Shown here one piece after another: positions 19,834 through 29,291 of a stretch of DNA of 64,000 nt. The position numbers were made by a program, and so were the translations under genes. The stretch spans positions 94,008 through 158,007 of the forward strand of contig NZ_FNPX01000007.1 in NCBI RefSeq assembly GCF_900107415.1, read 5' to 3'. The DNA is from Jannaschia faecimaris (GTDB lineage Bacteria > Pseudomonadota > Alphaproteobacteria > Rhodobacterales > Rhodobacteraceae). A model generated the notes under the pieces. The model did not search any database. It was given only the letters and a program-made list of their open reading frames with translations, and was not told the DNA's origin. The first letter of the stretch is position 1. Every line of letters starts with the position of its first letter.

Positions 19834-21039
19834 TTAATCGGCCGCGGTCGCCTTTTCCGACGCCCAGGCGCCCCTGAAATCGTTAACGTAACCTTCGTCG
19901 CTGATCTCCTGGCCCATGCTGACCATCGCGCCCAGACGGCCCAGCTCATCCCCGCATTTGGCGGCGGCCCCGTTGCCGCCGATCAAGGCGGTCACCGTAT
20001 CGTCGAGCCGCTCGATGTACGGAAAGCCGGTGGAGGTCCAAACCACGGCGCAGGGCGCGGTGTTTGTCGTCTTGAATGGGATGCCGGGCAGCAATCCCGA
20101 CAATTCCTGCAACAGGCGTTCGCCCACAGTGATGTCGCCCTGCCCGTGATACCAGTCCCGCATGTCGTCAGCGGAGCGGATGCGCGGGCTGTCCAGCTGC
20201 CCGCCGATCTTGAGGTAGAGATGCCCGTCGGGATACCGGACCGGCGGCAGCACATACAGGTCGTGGTCCCATCCCTGCGGCACGAAGATGACCGAAGGCA
20301 TCTGCGCCAGCGCCGCGCCCGTATCCTCGGACAGGCGGGCAAAGGCGATCGTCCGTGACCAGACCTTCATCCGGGGTGACCGAGGCAGAAACCCGTCTGA
20401 TCCGGCGTGCGGCCCTGTGGCGACCGTGACCTGATCCGCTTCGATCCGCGTGCCATCGGCCAGGGTAACGCGGCCATGGTCCAGCGCGGTGGCCGCGTGC
20501 GCGATCACGACGGCACCTGCCGCGCGCGTCAGCTTGATCTGCGCGTCCCGCATCGCGCGCGGATCAATCCAGCCGCCCTGCGTTTCCTCATATGTGGCTA
20601 TCGACCCCGAGGGCAGGGCAAGGCCCAGACGCTCCCAAACGTCACCGGTTCCCATCTGCAAAGGAGATCGGGGGAGGGCTTCGGCGACCGCAAGGAACCG
20701 GTTCGTGAAACTGTCGGCCATCTGGCCATCTTCGGGGCCGGACATCAGGGCCCCCGCTTCGTGAAAGATTGAAAGGCCGGACCGATTCTCCAGGTCGCGG
20801 TACCGGTCGATCGACCGACGGCTGAGCAGCGACCAATCCGGGTCTGCGGCCACGCGCCGGGTGATCCTTGCGGCATCATAGTGGCTGCCGAATGGACCTT
20901 GGGAGGCGGATTTTAACTCGGGCTCGGGCGGCGCGATCAGCGCGACGCGCGCTCCCGCTTCCGCGAGGTATCGCGCACAGGGGGCACCCATCATGCCCCC
21001 GCCTATGACGATGTGATCGAATCTCTCCACGTTTCCCAC
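19834..21039 (-). CDS. FAD-dependent oxidoreductase, D-amino acid/sarcosine oxidase family
   Basis: This 401-residue flavoprotein opens with the dinucleotide fold HIVIGGGMMGAPCARYLAEAG and has the DAO-family pattern throughout: TQGGWIDPRAMRDAQ, VTVATGPHAG and GFPYIERLDD near the end. Members oxidise amines such as sarcosine or D-amino acids with FAD. The start is GTG at 21039 or at 21030. It lies between hemF and hemE but no heme-related role is apparent, and its substrate cannot be told from sequence. Confidence 0.82.
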   Translation of the reverse strand: MGNVERFDHIVIGGGMMGAPCARYLAEAGARVALIAPPEPELKSASQGPFGSHYDAARITRRVAADPDWSLLSRRSIDRYRDLENRSGLSIFHEAGALMSGPEDGQMADSFTNRFLAVAEALPRSPLQMGTGDVWERLGLALPSGSIATYEETQGGWIDPRAMRDAQIKLTRAAGAVVIAHAATALDHGRVTLADGTRIEADQVTVATGPHAGSDGFLPRSPRMKVWSRTIAFARLSEDTGAALAQMPSVIFVPQGWDHDLYVLPPVRYPDGHLYLKIGGQLDSPRIRSADDMRDWYHGQGDITVGERLLQELSGLLPGIPFKTTNTAPCAVVWTSTGFPYIERLDDTVTALIGGNGAAAKCGDELGRLGAMVSMGQEISDEGYVNDFRGAWASEKATAAD

Positions 21040-21069
21040 GCTACAACCCGCGCTGGTACCAAGCGATTC

Positions 21070-22104
21070 CTATTTCTGGGTCTCGCGCAGGGTCTCGATC
21101 ATCAAGGTCACGTTGTCGGGGTCGGCGTCCGGCGTGATGCCATGGCCCAGGTTGAAGATATGCGGCCCCTTGGACAGCGCTTGCCGGATGCGCCGCACCT
21201 CGGACACCAGCGCGTCCCCGCCGGTCACCATGTGCCGCGACGCCAGGTTCCCCTGCACGCAGCCATCCGGCTGCACGTGTTCGGCAACCCATTCCGCGTC
21301 GACTGAGTTGTCCACGGCAACGCAATCGGCCCCGGTAGCTGCGTGAAAACCGATATACCCCTCACCCGCTTCGCGCGGAAAGGCGATGACGGGGATGCCG
21401 GGGTGACGGGCCTTCAGCGCCGCAGTTATCTCGCGCGCGGGCTCCAGCGCATACTTGCTGAAATCCTCGCCCTTAAGCGATCCGGCCCAGCTATCGAAAA
21501 TCTTCACGACTTCGGCCCCAGCCTCGATCTGCTTCGAAAGGTACTCGATGGTCGAAGCCGTCAGCAGATCGATCAGTGCCTCGAACGTTGCGCGATCCTC
21601 GGCCTTGAGCGCGTGTGCCGGACCTTGGTCCGGAGTGCCCTGACCCGCGATCATATAGGTCGCCACCGTCCAGGGCGCGCCCGCGAAGCCGATGAGCGTC
21701 GTCTCGGCCGGCAAGGCCCCCGACAGGTTGCGCACCGTCTGGTAGATCGGGCTCAGCGTCTCGTGGATATCGTCGATGCCCTTCAACTTGGTCAGACCTT
21801 CCGGGCCGGTGATCGTCGACAGGCGCGGGCCTTCGCCGGTCACAAACCACAGATCCGCCCCCAGTGCCTGCGGCAGCAGCAGGATGTCGGCAAACAGGAT
21901 TGCTGCGTCGAAGCCAAAGCGACGGATCGGCTGCAACGTGACCTCTGTCGCGAGATCGGGGTTGTAGCACAGCGACAGGAAGTCCCCAGCCTCGGCCCGC
22001 GTGGCCTTGTACTCGGGCAGGTAGCGTCCGGCTTGCCGCATCATCCAGATCGGAGGTGTGGGCAGGGTCTCGCCCGCCAGGGCGCGCAGGATGGTCTTCG
22101 TCAC
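21070..22104 (-). CDS. hemE: Uroporphyrinogen decarboxylase
   Basis: This 344-residue enzyme has both UroD signatures: [14 protein letters not shown] near residue 21 and [15 protein letters not shown] near 137. It removes four carboxylates from uroporphyrinogen III to give coproporphyrinogen III, the substrate of HemF encoded nearby. It starts at ATG 22104 and is divergent from hemC across 139 bases, an arrangement known from several Rhodobacteraceae. Confidence 0.96.
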   Translation of the reverse strand: MTKTILRALAGETLPTPPIWMMRQAGRYLPEYKATRAEAGDFLSLCYNPDLATEVTLQPIRRFGFDAAILFADILLLPQALGADLWFVTGEGPRLSTITGPEGLTKLKGIDDIHETLSPIYQTVRNLSGALPAETTLIGFAGAPWTVATYMIAGQGTPDQGPAHALKAEDRATFEALIDLLTASTIEYLSKQIEAGAEVVKIFDSWAGSLKGEDFSKYALEPAREITAALKARHPGIPVIAFPREAGEGYIGFHAATGADCVAVDNSVDAEWVAEHVQPDGCVQGNLASRHMVTGGDALVSEVRRIRQALSKGPHIFNLGHGITPDADPDNVTLMIETLRETQK

Positions 22105-22243
22105 GGTCTTTCCTTTACGGGCTTCGCTGCCGAGGGCTGGACAGCACCCGTGCGAGACGGGCAGGTAGTGGCAGCCTGACTTGTCCCGCCGACGGCGGTG
22201 CTGTCAACTCGACCACGACCAATCCTGCCGAAAGAAGATCGAT

Positions 22244-23188
22244 ATGCCCGACCTGCCGACCCCGGACGCCCCCCTTCGCATCGGCACCCGGGGGTCGCCG
22301 CTTGCCTTGGCGCAGGCCCACGAGACGCGCGCCCGGCTGATGGCCGCCTTCGATCTGCCCGAGGCGGCCTTTCAAATCGAGGTCATCAAGACCACCGGCG
22401 ACCGTATCATCGACCGCCCATTGAAGGAGATCGGCGGCAAGGGCCTGTTTACCCGAGAGATCGAGGAGGCGCTGGCCGCGGGTGTCATCGACATCGCCGT
22501 GCACTCCATGAAGGATATGCCGACGCTGCAACCCGACGGGTTGATCATCGACTGTTACCTGCCGCGCGAAGACGTGCGTGATGCCTTCGTCACGCTGTCG
22601 GGCGCGGCCTTTGCCGATCTGCCGTCCGGGTCCGTCGTGGGCTCCTCTTCGCTGCGCCGTCGGGCGCAGATTATCCTTCGCCGGCCTGACCTTAAGGTGG
22701 TCGAATTTCGCGGCAACGTGCAGACCCGCATGAAGAAACTTGGTGACGGTGTCGCCGATGCGACCTTCCTTGCCATGGCCGGGCTTAATCGGCTCAAGAT
22801 GGAGGACGTGCCCCGGCATGCGACCGACGTCGCCGAAATGTTGCCCGCCGTTGCACAGGGGTGCATCGGGATCGAACGGCGCGTCGCAGACCAGAATGCG
22901 GCGCAGATGCTGGCCGCGATTCATCACGCCGAGACGGGGATGCGCCTGAATTGTGAGCGTCAGTTTCTCAAGACGCTGGACGGCAGTTGCGAGACGCCCA
23001 TCGCGGGCTTGGCAGAACTGGACGGCACCATGTTGCGCTTCCGGGGTGAAATCCTTCGACCCGACGGGTCGGACGTGCTGACTGTCGCCGGCGAGTGTCC
23101 GATCAAAGACGGCGCAGCGCTGGGCGAGCGTCTGGCGCAGGATCTGCTGGATCGCGCCCCCGACGGCTTCTTCGACTGGCGCATCTGA
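22244..23188 (+). CDS. hemC: Hydroxymethylbilane synthase
   Basis: This 314-residue protein has TRGSPLALAQA, GKGLFTREIE and the dipyrromethane-cofactor cysteine in GSCETPIAGLA. It joins four porphobilinogens to hydroxymethylbilane. The ATG at 22244 (MPDLPTPDAPLRIG) fits the family; the preceding in-frame codons do not. It is divergent from hemE and converges on gnd. Confidence 0.96.
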   Translation: MPDLPTPDAPLRIGTRGSPLALAQAHETRARLMAAFDLPEAAFQIEVIKTTGDRIIDRPLKEIGGKGLFTREIEEALAAGVIDIAVHSMKDMPTLQPDGLIIDCYLPREDVRDAFVTLSGAAFADLPSGSVVGSSSLRRRAQIILRRPDLKVVEFRGNVQTRMKKLGDGVADATFLAMAGLNRLKMEDVPRHATDVAEMLPAVAQGCIGIERRVADQNAAQMLAAIHHAETGMRLNCERQFLKTLDGSCETPIAGLAELDGTMLRFRGEILRPDGSDVLTVAGECPIKDGAALGERLAQDLLDRAPDGFFDWRI

Positions 23189-23195
23189 CGAAATT

Positions 23196-23221
23196 GGGGT
23201 GCCACCATTCGGACGCACCCC
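23196..23221 (+). terminator. Possible terminator after hemC
   Basis: GGGGTGC and GCACCCC can pair as a 7-bp stem with a 12-base loop, a few bases after the hemC stop, with a weak T-containing sequence downstream. Confidence 0.4.
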
Positions 23222-23259
23222 GTCTCTGCTTTAAAAATACTCAGAGCCCCGGCGTACCC

Positions 23260-24657
23260 TCAGCCTTTGGCCCAGGGCCCGTGTTGGCCCGTCTTGCCGT
23301 TGGTGTGCACGAAGCCATGCAGCCCGAAGAAGTCACGCTGACCCTGCACCATGTCGGCGGTACCACGGGTGGTGCGCATCATGTCGAAATACGCCAGACC
23401 CGATGACAGCGCGGGCAGGGGGTGACCGTTCAGTGCCGCCTGCGCGACGACCTGCCGCAATGCCCCGTGCGTGTCTCGCAGGATCGCGGCAAAGTGGTCG
23501 GTGAACATCAGGTTTACGCCCGGCTCTGCGTTCAGCGTGCTGGCCATGTCATCCAGCATGCTTGAGCGGATGATGCATCCTTGCCGCCAGATCTGGGCGA
23601 TCCTAGACATTGGTAGGTCCCAGCCGAAATCGCGTGTCGCGGCTGAAAGCATTTCGAACCCCTGCGCGTAGCAGAGGATCTTGCCAGCCATCAGCCCTTT
23701 CTCAAGTGTCGTAAGGTCCAGTCCGTCAAACGCCTGCGGCGCGGCACCGAACACCTCCTGGCCCTTTGCGCGTTCCTCCAGCCGGGCCGAGAGATTGCGC
23801 GCAACGACGGCCGCTTCGATGGCCGGAACGGGGGCCAGGCGGTGTTGGGCCTCGATCACGGTCCAGCGACCGGTGCCCTTCTGGCCTGCGGCGTCCACGA
23901 TCACCGACAGCAGCGGCGCACCCGTTGCTAAATCCTTGGCATGGGCGACCTTCCCCGAAATCTCGATCAGGTAGGATTCCAAAGGTCCCTTGTTCCATTC
24001 GGCGAACACGTCGCCGATGGAATCGTAGTCCATCCCATGTCCGTCGCGCAGGATGCCGTAGACTTCGGCGATCATCTGCATGTCGGCATACTCGATGCCG
24101 TTGTGGACCATCTTGACGAAATGTCCGGCCCCGCCCGGCCCCATCAGCGCCGCGCAGGGGTCGCCCTCGTGTTTGGCGGCAATGGCGGTCATGATGTCCT
24201 CGACCCGTGCCCAAAGGTCGGCCTTGCCACCACCCATGATCGACGGGCCGTGCCGCGCGCCTTCCTCACCGCCGGAGACCCCGACGCCCAGGAACGGGCC
24301 AGTCGCGGCCTCCACCCTTCGGTCGGTGTCCTGAAAGTTGGCATTGCCGCAATCGATGATCAGGTCATCATCATCCAGCAGGGGGCGCAATGCATCGATC
24401 TGCGCGTCCACTGCGTCACCGGCGGGTACCATCAGGATAATTGCGCGTGGTTTCGCGATCGCGGCGACCAAGTCTTCCAGAGACTCGGTGGGGGTGATCC
24501 TAGCGGCCAAGTCGCCTGCCTGGGCTGCAAAGTCACGCGTGACCTGGGTGGTGCGGTTGAACACCGCGATGTCAAAGCCCTTTTCCGCGATATTGGATGC
24601 CAGCGCGGCCCCCATCGTGCCAAGGCCGATCAGGCCGATCCGTGCGTCTTCTGACAT
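23260..24657 (-). CDS. gnd: 6-phosphogluconate dehydrogenase, decarboxylating
   Basis: This 465-residue enzyme has the NADP fold GLGTMGAALASNIAEKG with NRTT after it, the substrate motif SGGEEGARHGPSIMGGG and the catalytic GAGHFVKMVHNGIEY. It converts 6-phosphogluconate to ribulose 5-phosphate with CO2 and NADPH in the oxidative pentose phosphate pathway. Length matches the long form. It stands alone on the minus strand, with 288 bases of non-coding sequence upstream. Confidence 0.95.
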   Translation of the reverse strand: MSEDARIGLIGLGTMGAALASNIAEKGFDIAVFNRTTQVTRDFAAQAGDLAARITPTESLEDLVAAIAKPRAIILMVPAGDAVDAQIDALRPLLDDDDLIIDCGNANFQDTDRRVEAATGPFLGVGVSGGEEGARHGPSIMGGGKADLWARVEDIMTAIAAKHEGDPCAALMGPGGAGHFVKMVHNGIEYADMQMIAEVYGILRDGHGMDYDSIGDVFAEWNKGPLESYLIEISGKVAHAKDLATGAPLLSVIVDAAGQKGTGRWTVIEAQHRLAPVPAIEAAVVARNLSARLEERAKGQEVFGAAPQAFDGLDLTTLEKGLMAGKILCYAQGFEMLSAATRDFGWDLPMSRIAQIWRQGCIIRSSMLDDMASTLNAEPGVNLMFTDHFAAILRDTHGALRQVVAQAALNGHPLPALSSGLAYFDMMRTTRGTADMVQGQRDFFGLHGFVHTNGKTGQHGPWAKG

Positions 24658-24945
24658 GCCGCATTCCCCTGCGTGTTACCGTTACCATCGGTCTTAGACA
24701 CGTCAGCCGGGCAAGGAAAGGGCGCGACCTGACCGTCTTTTCGGCTGGCTCGGATTGAGATGAAGGTCAGGGACGGGCCACGATCGCGACGCTCATAAGG
24801 GGGGCGGCCGTCGGGATTGCAGGGGCGACAACTCGCGCATGATAGAGCGAGCGCCGAAGTGAAAGAAGGGCGCATGCCGCGCGGGGTGACGTGGGGCCAA
24901 GGGTAGGTTTTCAAACGGGAAAGTCCGCTGCGCGGTGCGCCGCCT

Positions 24946-25482
24946 TCAACTCCGGTCGCGGGCGTGTTCCAGATGAATCGTCTCAAACAGGGCCAACCAG
25001 TCATTCGCGGAGCTCAGTGCGGCTTCCCCCTTTGGGCCGTAGCCGGGAATCTGCTCCAACGTGTCGCAAAGCGCCCGCCAAGCCTCGGTATCGCGTGACG
25101 TTGTCAGGAAACGCATCGCTGGCCCCGACGTGTCGGACAACCGACGCGCCAACATCCGCATGCCCAGCTGCTGAGAATGCCAGACATAACCGCGCCCTTC
25201 CGCATCATCGACGCGCGGCGTGGGTGAGGTTCTGACCTGCTTGTCGCGGCCCAGTTCGGAAAGATCGGCCTCAATATCCGCGCAAGCTTTGTCCAAGGCA
25301 TCGACCAACTCGACCGCGCTATCACGCAGCACCGACAGCGCGTCCCGCTGGGCGGCCAGAAACGCGGCCAGATCGCCGGACTGTGTCAAATCAAACTGAT
25401 TTTGCGCGCGCTCGAGGGCGTCGTGCGAAGCGCGTGTGCCTGTGCGCAATCGTTCACGGAGGGATGGACCAGAAAATACCAT
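24946..25482 (-). CDS. Biliverdin-producing heme oxygenase-like protein
   Basis: This 178-residue, mainly helical protein begins LRERLRTGTRASHDALE, the heme oxygenase N-terminal pattern in which the His (about residue 20) is the proximal heme ligand. A later GYVWHSQQLGMRMLARRL corresponds to the distal helix, where BphO-type enzymes carry YVLEGSxLGG; the two glycines there are partly replaced. It may open heme to biliverdin and release iron, or be a relative that binds without cleaving. No phytochrome gene is adjacent. Hem genes lie upstream. Confidence 0.7.
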   Translation of the reverse strand: MVFSGPSLRERLRTGTRASHDALERAQNQFDLTQSGDLAAFLAAQRDALSVLRDSAVELVDALDKACADIEADLSELGRDKQVRTSPTPRVDDAEGRGYVWHSQQLGMRMLARRLSDTSGPAMRFLTTSRDTEAWRALCDTLEQIPGYGPKGEAALSSANDWLALFETIHLEHARDRS

Positions 25483-25759
25483 GTCTATCCATCTAGGTCA
25501 CGGCTTTGTGATGCAAGGTTTTAGGTGAGCCGACCGGCCAAATCTTGCCACCCTAAACACATCAGCGAACGCGCACGGCCGCCAATCAGGGCGGGGTTGG
25601 ATGTGTCGGGAGGGCAAGGTGACGGCCTTGATCTTGGACATGCAGGCCACGTTTGCGAGATTGGTTAGCGTTATAGTTCAAGGGGGTAGCCAGTTCCCTC
25701 GCTGGTTCGCCAGCAGACCGGAACCAAGACAAGTGTAGGGACGTTCGGTCGAAATTTCC
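25483..25759. other. Intergenic region, no gene recognised
   Basis: This 277-base gap separates two genes on the minus strand. I see no RNA gene, repeat or coding frame of note; it presumably holds the promoter of the heme-oxygenase-like gene. Confidence 0.5.
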
Positions 25760-26818
25760 TCACGCCGCCAGAAAATTGCCCTCGGTCGTGGGTTTCGGCT
25801 GCGCCGTCCCGGCAAACATCCGTTCGGACAGAGTTCTGGCCTCGTACGCCCGCAAGGTCCGCATCGCGTCCGGACGCATGAGAAGCGCCTGCATTTGTTT
25901 CGGCGATACGTTGTTGACGAGCGAGCGGCGTATCCGCGCCGACATACCGCCAATGGATCGACGTGACGGCTGGAAGCTTTCAGTCAGAAGGCCGTTTGAA
26001 ATAAGCACGGCATGCCGATCCAACAATATGTGGAAATATGCCACGGCCCTTTCCGGCATGATCCTTTCGGCGGCTGTCCCGACCATATGCTTGGCGGCCA
26101 TCATGACGCCTGGCTCGCCGAAGTAGAACTCGGCCCAAGCGCTCTCCAGGACGACCCGATGTTGGGCAGAGACGTATAGGTCCGCATATGGGGCACCCGG
26201 CTGCACGGAGTTTGCCGAGATGCAAATCGGTCTGAGTGACGGATCGCATCGCATGTCCTCGACAGATGCATGGGTCCGCCCGATCCAGAGGATAGGTACA
26301 GCGTCACCGTCGCCCGTCAGGACCAGATCGCCGGTCTTTAGGGCATCAACCTTCCTTGCACCTTGCGGTGTCAGAATATCCGTATCTCCGCAAAAGCAGA
26401 TGAGAACATCCGGCGGGGTTGTATCGGTGTTCTGCAGCGCGACAGCACCATTGCCGAACTGGTTCATCAGGGCCATCGAGCCGCTGCCGTCAGTTACAAA
26501 GAAGAACCGCTCATATGTCCCGTCAATAATCACCGAGATTACCGTGATCTGGCTGCCTTCCAGAACGTCAGGGACCTTATTGTTTCCTGCGGGCAGATCG
26601 CCGGTTTGCTCCACGATGAAGCTGTAGTTCTGGCCGTCTATCGTCACGGTGGTATCCGGATCGGGGGCACCGCCATTGGCTTCCAGGATGATGTCTCCGG
26701 TCGGTCCGCTGTCGAACGTGATCAGAACAGTCGGTTGCTGTGACGTGTTCTGAATATTCAGGGCCGCGTTGTTCGCAGACGAGGCATCGCCTCGGGCAAA
26801 AAAGCTCAGTGTTGTCAT
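25760..26818 (-). CDS. Hint (Hedgehog/intein-like) domain protein
   Basis: This 352-residue protein has an N-terminal part of about 135 residues rich in Asn, Thr, Asp and Gly with no membrane segment, then a Hint domain starting at Cys141: CFCGDTDILTPQGARKVDAL, followed by SAQHRVVLES at about 218-227 (His220). Hint domains can self-cleave through their first cysteine; in this Rhodobacteraceae subgroup (Hint_2) processing has mostly not been tested. There is no signal peptide, and the beta-rich N terminus may be carried or released by the Hint part. It borders a 1.7-kb gene-poor region. Confidence 0.8.
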   Translation of the reverse strand: MTTLSFFARGDASSANNAALNIQNTSQQPTVLITFDSGPTGDIILEANGGAPDPDTTVTIDGQNYSFIVEQTGDLPAGNNKVPDVLEGSQITVISVIIDGTYERFFFVTDGSGSMALMNQFGNGAVALQNTDTTPPDVLICFCGDTDILTPQGARKVDALKTGDLVLTGDGDAVPILWIGRTHASVEDMRCDPSLRPICISANSVQPGAPYADLYVSAQHRVVLESAWAEFYFGEPGVMMAAKHMVGTAAERIMPERAVAYFHILLDRHAVLISNGLLTESFQPSRRSIGGMSARIRRSLVNNVSPKQMQALLMRPDAMRTLRAYEARTLSERMFAGTAQPKPTTEGNFLAA

Positions 26819-28488
26819 ATGGTCGCCCGTTTGGGGTCATTGCTCGGCCTACGTAGGAATTAGCGCCGATAGGTGGTCAAATTTAGGCCCGGAGAGTCAC
26901 ATTTCTGCCCTATTTGGGGGTGCGAGCATCGGCGTATCTTTTTGCCGTCTTCTGACCTTTTGGTAGGTACGTCGCGGAGCGCTTTGGGCATACGCGGTGC
27001 AGATAACGTCCGCACTCGCCTGCCGCCGCTTGGTGGAACGCTAAGAGTTCGATGACTACTTAAGTCTAGTTTTCCACTTCGGATCTGAATCATTAGGCTG
27101 GTGATCCCGTCGGCGCTGCATCAACGGCAGTCCGGCTCCATGTTTGCCCGCCCTAGATCCCGCAAGTGCGGTGATCCTCACAGTCTTACGCGCTGGCCGA
27201 GGTTCGCCCGTCATCCTTGCGTCGTGGGACTGCAGTAATTCAGAAATGAACGCGATGATATGAGGTCGCTAAGATGCGACTGCGCCGAAAATATCATTTG
27301 TGGCGTGGGATTTGGCTTGCAATTGTGGCCCCCCTGGTCGAGCGCCTGCCACCCGTGATTGGCCATGCTTGGGAGTAGTTGCTGCATTGCATCCGAAAGT
27401 ATGGTAAGAACCGCGCAGCAGTGGAGGAAATCATGACTAAACACATCGTGGATCGCACGCGCGCACGCAGCGGTGCGGCCAAGTTCCAGCAATATGTTCG
27501 GATTGATCTTGCTGATAAGCCAGGTGCGCAATTGAAGATACTTCAGAAGCGACCGCGCAGCACTGATTCACATGCCCGTGCAGTGCGTTTTGCTGAAATT
27601 GAGCGACGCAAGGTTGAGTGAATGAAGGCGGTTATCAATTGAATTTTCAGCCGGGATGCCGTCTCCCTGAATCTTTGCTATTTTCCTGTAATAGGGTGTC
27701 GATTGCCTGAGTCGGGTGACAGCTCGGGGTATTGTGTGCGGTCGGTTCGCGTACATGTTTGCCGGTCAGTTTATGTTGACCATGCTTATTCGCGCTTTGA
27801 TTGCGCCGAAGGTAGTCGGCGCATCAATGGCCTGCCTTTTCGCTTGGAATGTTTGGTTGAATCATTTTTTGATGTAGATGAGTAACTCTTCCCACCTACG
27901 AGCGATCGGAAAATCACCTTAATTTTTGAGGTTCAGGAATAGCCGGTTTGGTCTGCAACCATTTGACCGCTGATACCGGAAGTTCTGGTGAAGCAGTATG
28001 GGGTAAAAATTCCGCCAGATGCCAACTTCTTTTGCTGAGAAAGAATTCCGGGACATTCTTCATTTTAAGATAATCTTGAATCTTTTATCAAGTCGGCCAT
28101 AAGCGTATTTCCATCACTTATATGGAAGTAATTGAATTCGAATATTATTATCTTCAAATTCGCAAATGGTTTGTTGACGGGACTCTTGGAAAATGCAGCT
28201 TCAGTGAAACTTTGCCATATATGCTCCTCCGATCATGGGACGTGTCTTATGTTTGAACTGGCCTTCTTCCGCGGAATGCTTTCAAACTGAATGAATTCCC
28301 GCACAGCGGACCTCGGTCGCGAGGGCATTGAGCACCACCTGTCGAGATTGGTTCGGGGCATCTGCGCGATCAGTTTGGTCGAGGGGGACGACATGCTGCG
28401 GCGGGTTCCGACGTCCGTGCCTGGTGATATCCAATAACGTGAGCTATGTCGTTCACTTGGTCATGACGGGGTCAAAAATACAGCGCGT
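26819..28488. other. Gene-poor region, AT-richer toward the right
   Basis: This 1.67-kb stretch has no recognisable family member on either strand. From about 27.6 kb it becomes visibly AT-richer than the flanks, with runs such as TTTTATCAAG and ATATTATTATC. One small frame with a good ribosome binding site is listed separately at 27433-27621. No tRNA or IS end was found. The composition hints at acquired or decaying DNA. Confidence 0.5.
27433..27621 (+). CDS. Small hypothetical protein
   Basis: This 62-codon frame begins MTKHIVDRTRARSGAAKFQQ and is rich in Arg, Lys and Ala (basic, no membrane segment). It has a strong GTGGAGGAAATC ribosome binding site, the main reason to list it. It is not recognised as any family, and it sits in an otherwise empty region. 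It could be a spurious frame. Confidence 0.35.
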   Translation: MTKHIVDRTRARSGAAKFQQYVRIDLADKPGAQLKILQKRPRSTDSHARAVRFAEIERRKVE

Positions 28489-29055
28489 TCAGCATCGCGC
28501 GGCAGCGGCAATCAGGATGCGAGCAGCCGCCTTGGCGTCCGCGGCCACCTTCGCTTCGCCCTGCATGACCGCAGTGACGATTGCCCCTTCTTTCAAAAGC
28601 ATCAGTTGCCGCGCGAGGGTGCCGGGATCCGTGACGCGGGCCTGCGCGGCAATGCCCTGGACGAACTCCAGCAGCATGCGCTTGTGCGTGGCTGACTGAA
28701 TGTGAATCGGGTCTTCCGGGTTCTGGAATTCCGAAACGGCCTTGATGAACATACAGCCTTTGAACTCCGGTGACTTGAACCATTCCTCCAAGGCATCGAA
28801 GACCGCCAGCAACCGGTCTTTGGGTGCCTCCGCAATCTCCTCGACCCGGCGGCAGAACCAGTTACGAAACCGCTCGTCCCGCAACCTGAGCACGGCGAGG
28901 ATCAGATCCTCCTTCGTGCGGAAGTGTTTGTACATGGAGGTCTTCGAAATGCCGGTCTCGGCCACAAGCTTGTCCATTCCGGTGGCGTGAAATCCATCTC
29001 GGTAGAACACGTCCAGCGCGTTTCTAACCAATTCATCTCGCTTGTTCGGTCGCAT
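28489..29055 (-). CDS. TetR/AcrR family transcriptional regulator
   Basis: This 188-residue protein has a TetR helix-turn-helix at about 22-45 (GMDKLVAETGISKTSMYKHF) and a ligand domain with the KGCMF segment seen in TetR_C_33/YcdC-like members. It is divergent from the hydrolase operon at 29292-31279, and two palindromic operators lie between them, so it most likely represses that operon, and perhaps itself. The inducer is unknown. ATG at 29055. Confidence 0.93.
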   Translation of the reverse strand: MRPNKRDELVRNALDVFYRDGFHATGMDKLVAETGISKTSMYKHFRTKEDLILAVLRLRDERFRNWFCRRVEEIAEAPKDRLLAVFDALEEWFKSPEFKGCMFIKAVSEFQNPEDPIHIQSATHKRMLLEFVQGIAAQARVTDPGTLARQLMLLKEGAIVTAVMQGEAKVAADAKAAARILIAAAARC

Positions 29056-29198
29056 TCGGGCTCCATTTGTTTACTGATTTGTCAACTTATAACTGCGTGA
29101 TGTCCGGACCTCTATGAGAAATAATCTCATAAAAACAGTTTTATAAGGTAATTCTCAGGTTCTGGCTGGGAATCTTTTTAGCACGACGAGCTTGACAT

Positions 29199-29248
29199 GA
29201 GTTACCGATCGGTTCACCTTTTATCAAAGGTGTACAGATCGGTGACTC
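29199..29248. promoter_or_regulatory. Paired TetR-type operators in the divergent promoter region
   Basis: Arm 1 (29199-29218) GAGTTACCGATCGGTTCACC matches the reverse complement of arm 2 (29229-29248) GGTGTACAGATCGGTGACTC at 17 of 20 positions. Arm 1 also contains the perfect palindrome ACCGATCGGT, so each arm may bind a dimer. A TTGACA box lies at 29192-29197, directly before arm 1, fitting repression by overlap. Confidence 0.75.
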
Positions 29249-29291
29249 ACTTGATCTTTAGTAACGCCCTCATCTCGAAGGGAAGTTGATC

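Noticed and set aside
26819..28488. tRNA or integration site in the gene-poor region
   Set aside because: No cloverleaf-like sequence with a TTCRANY T-loop was found, and no integrase gene is nearby.
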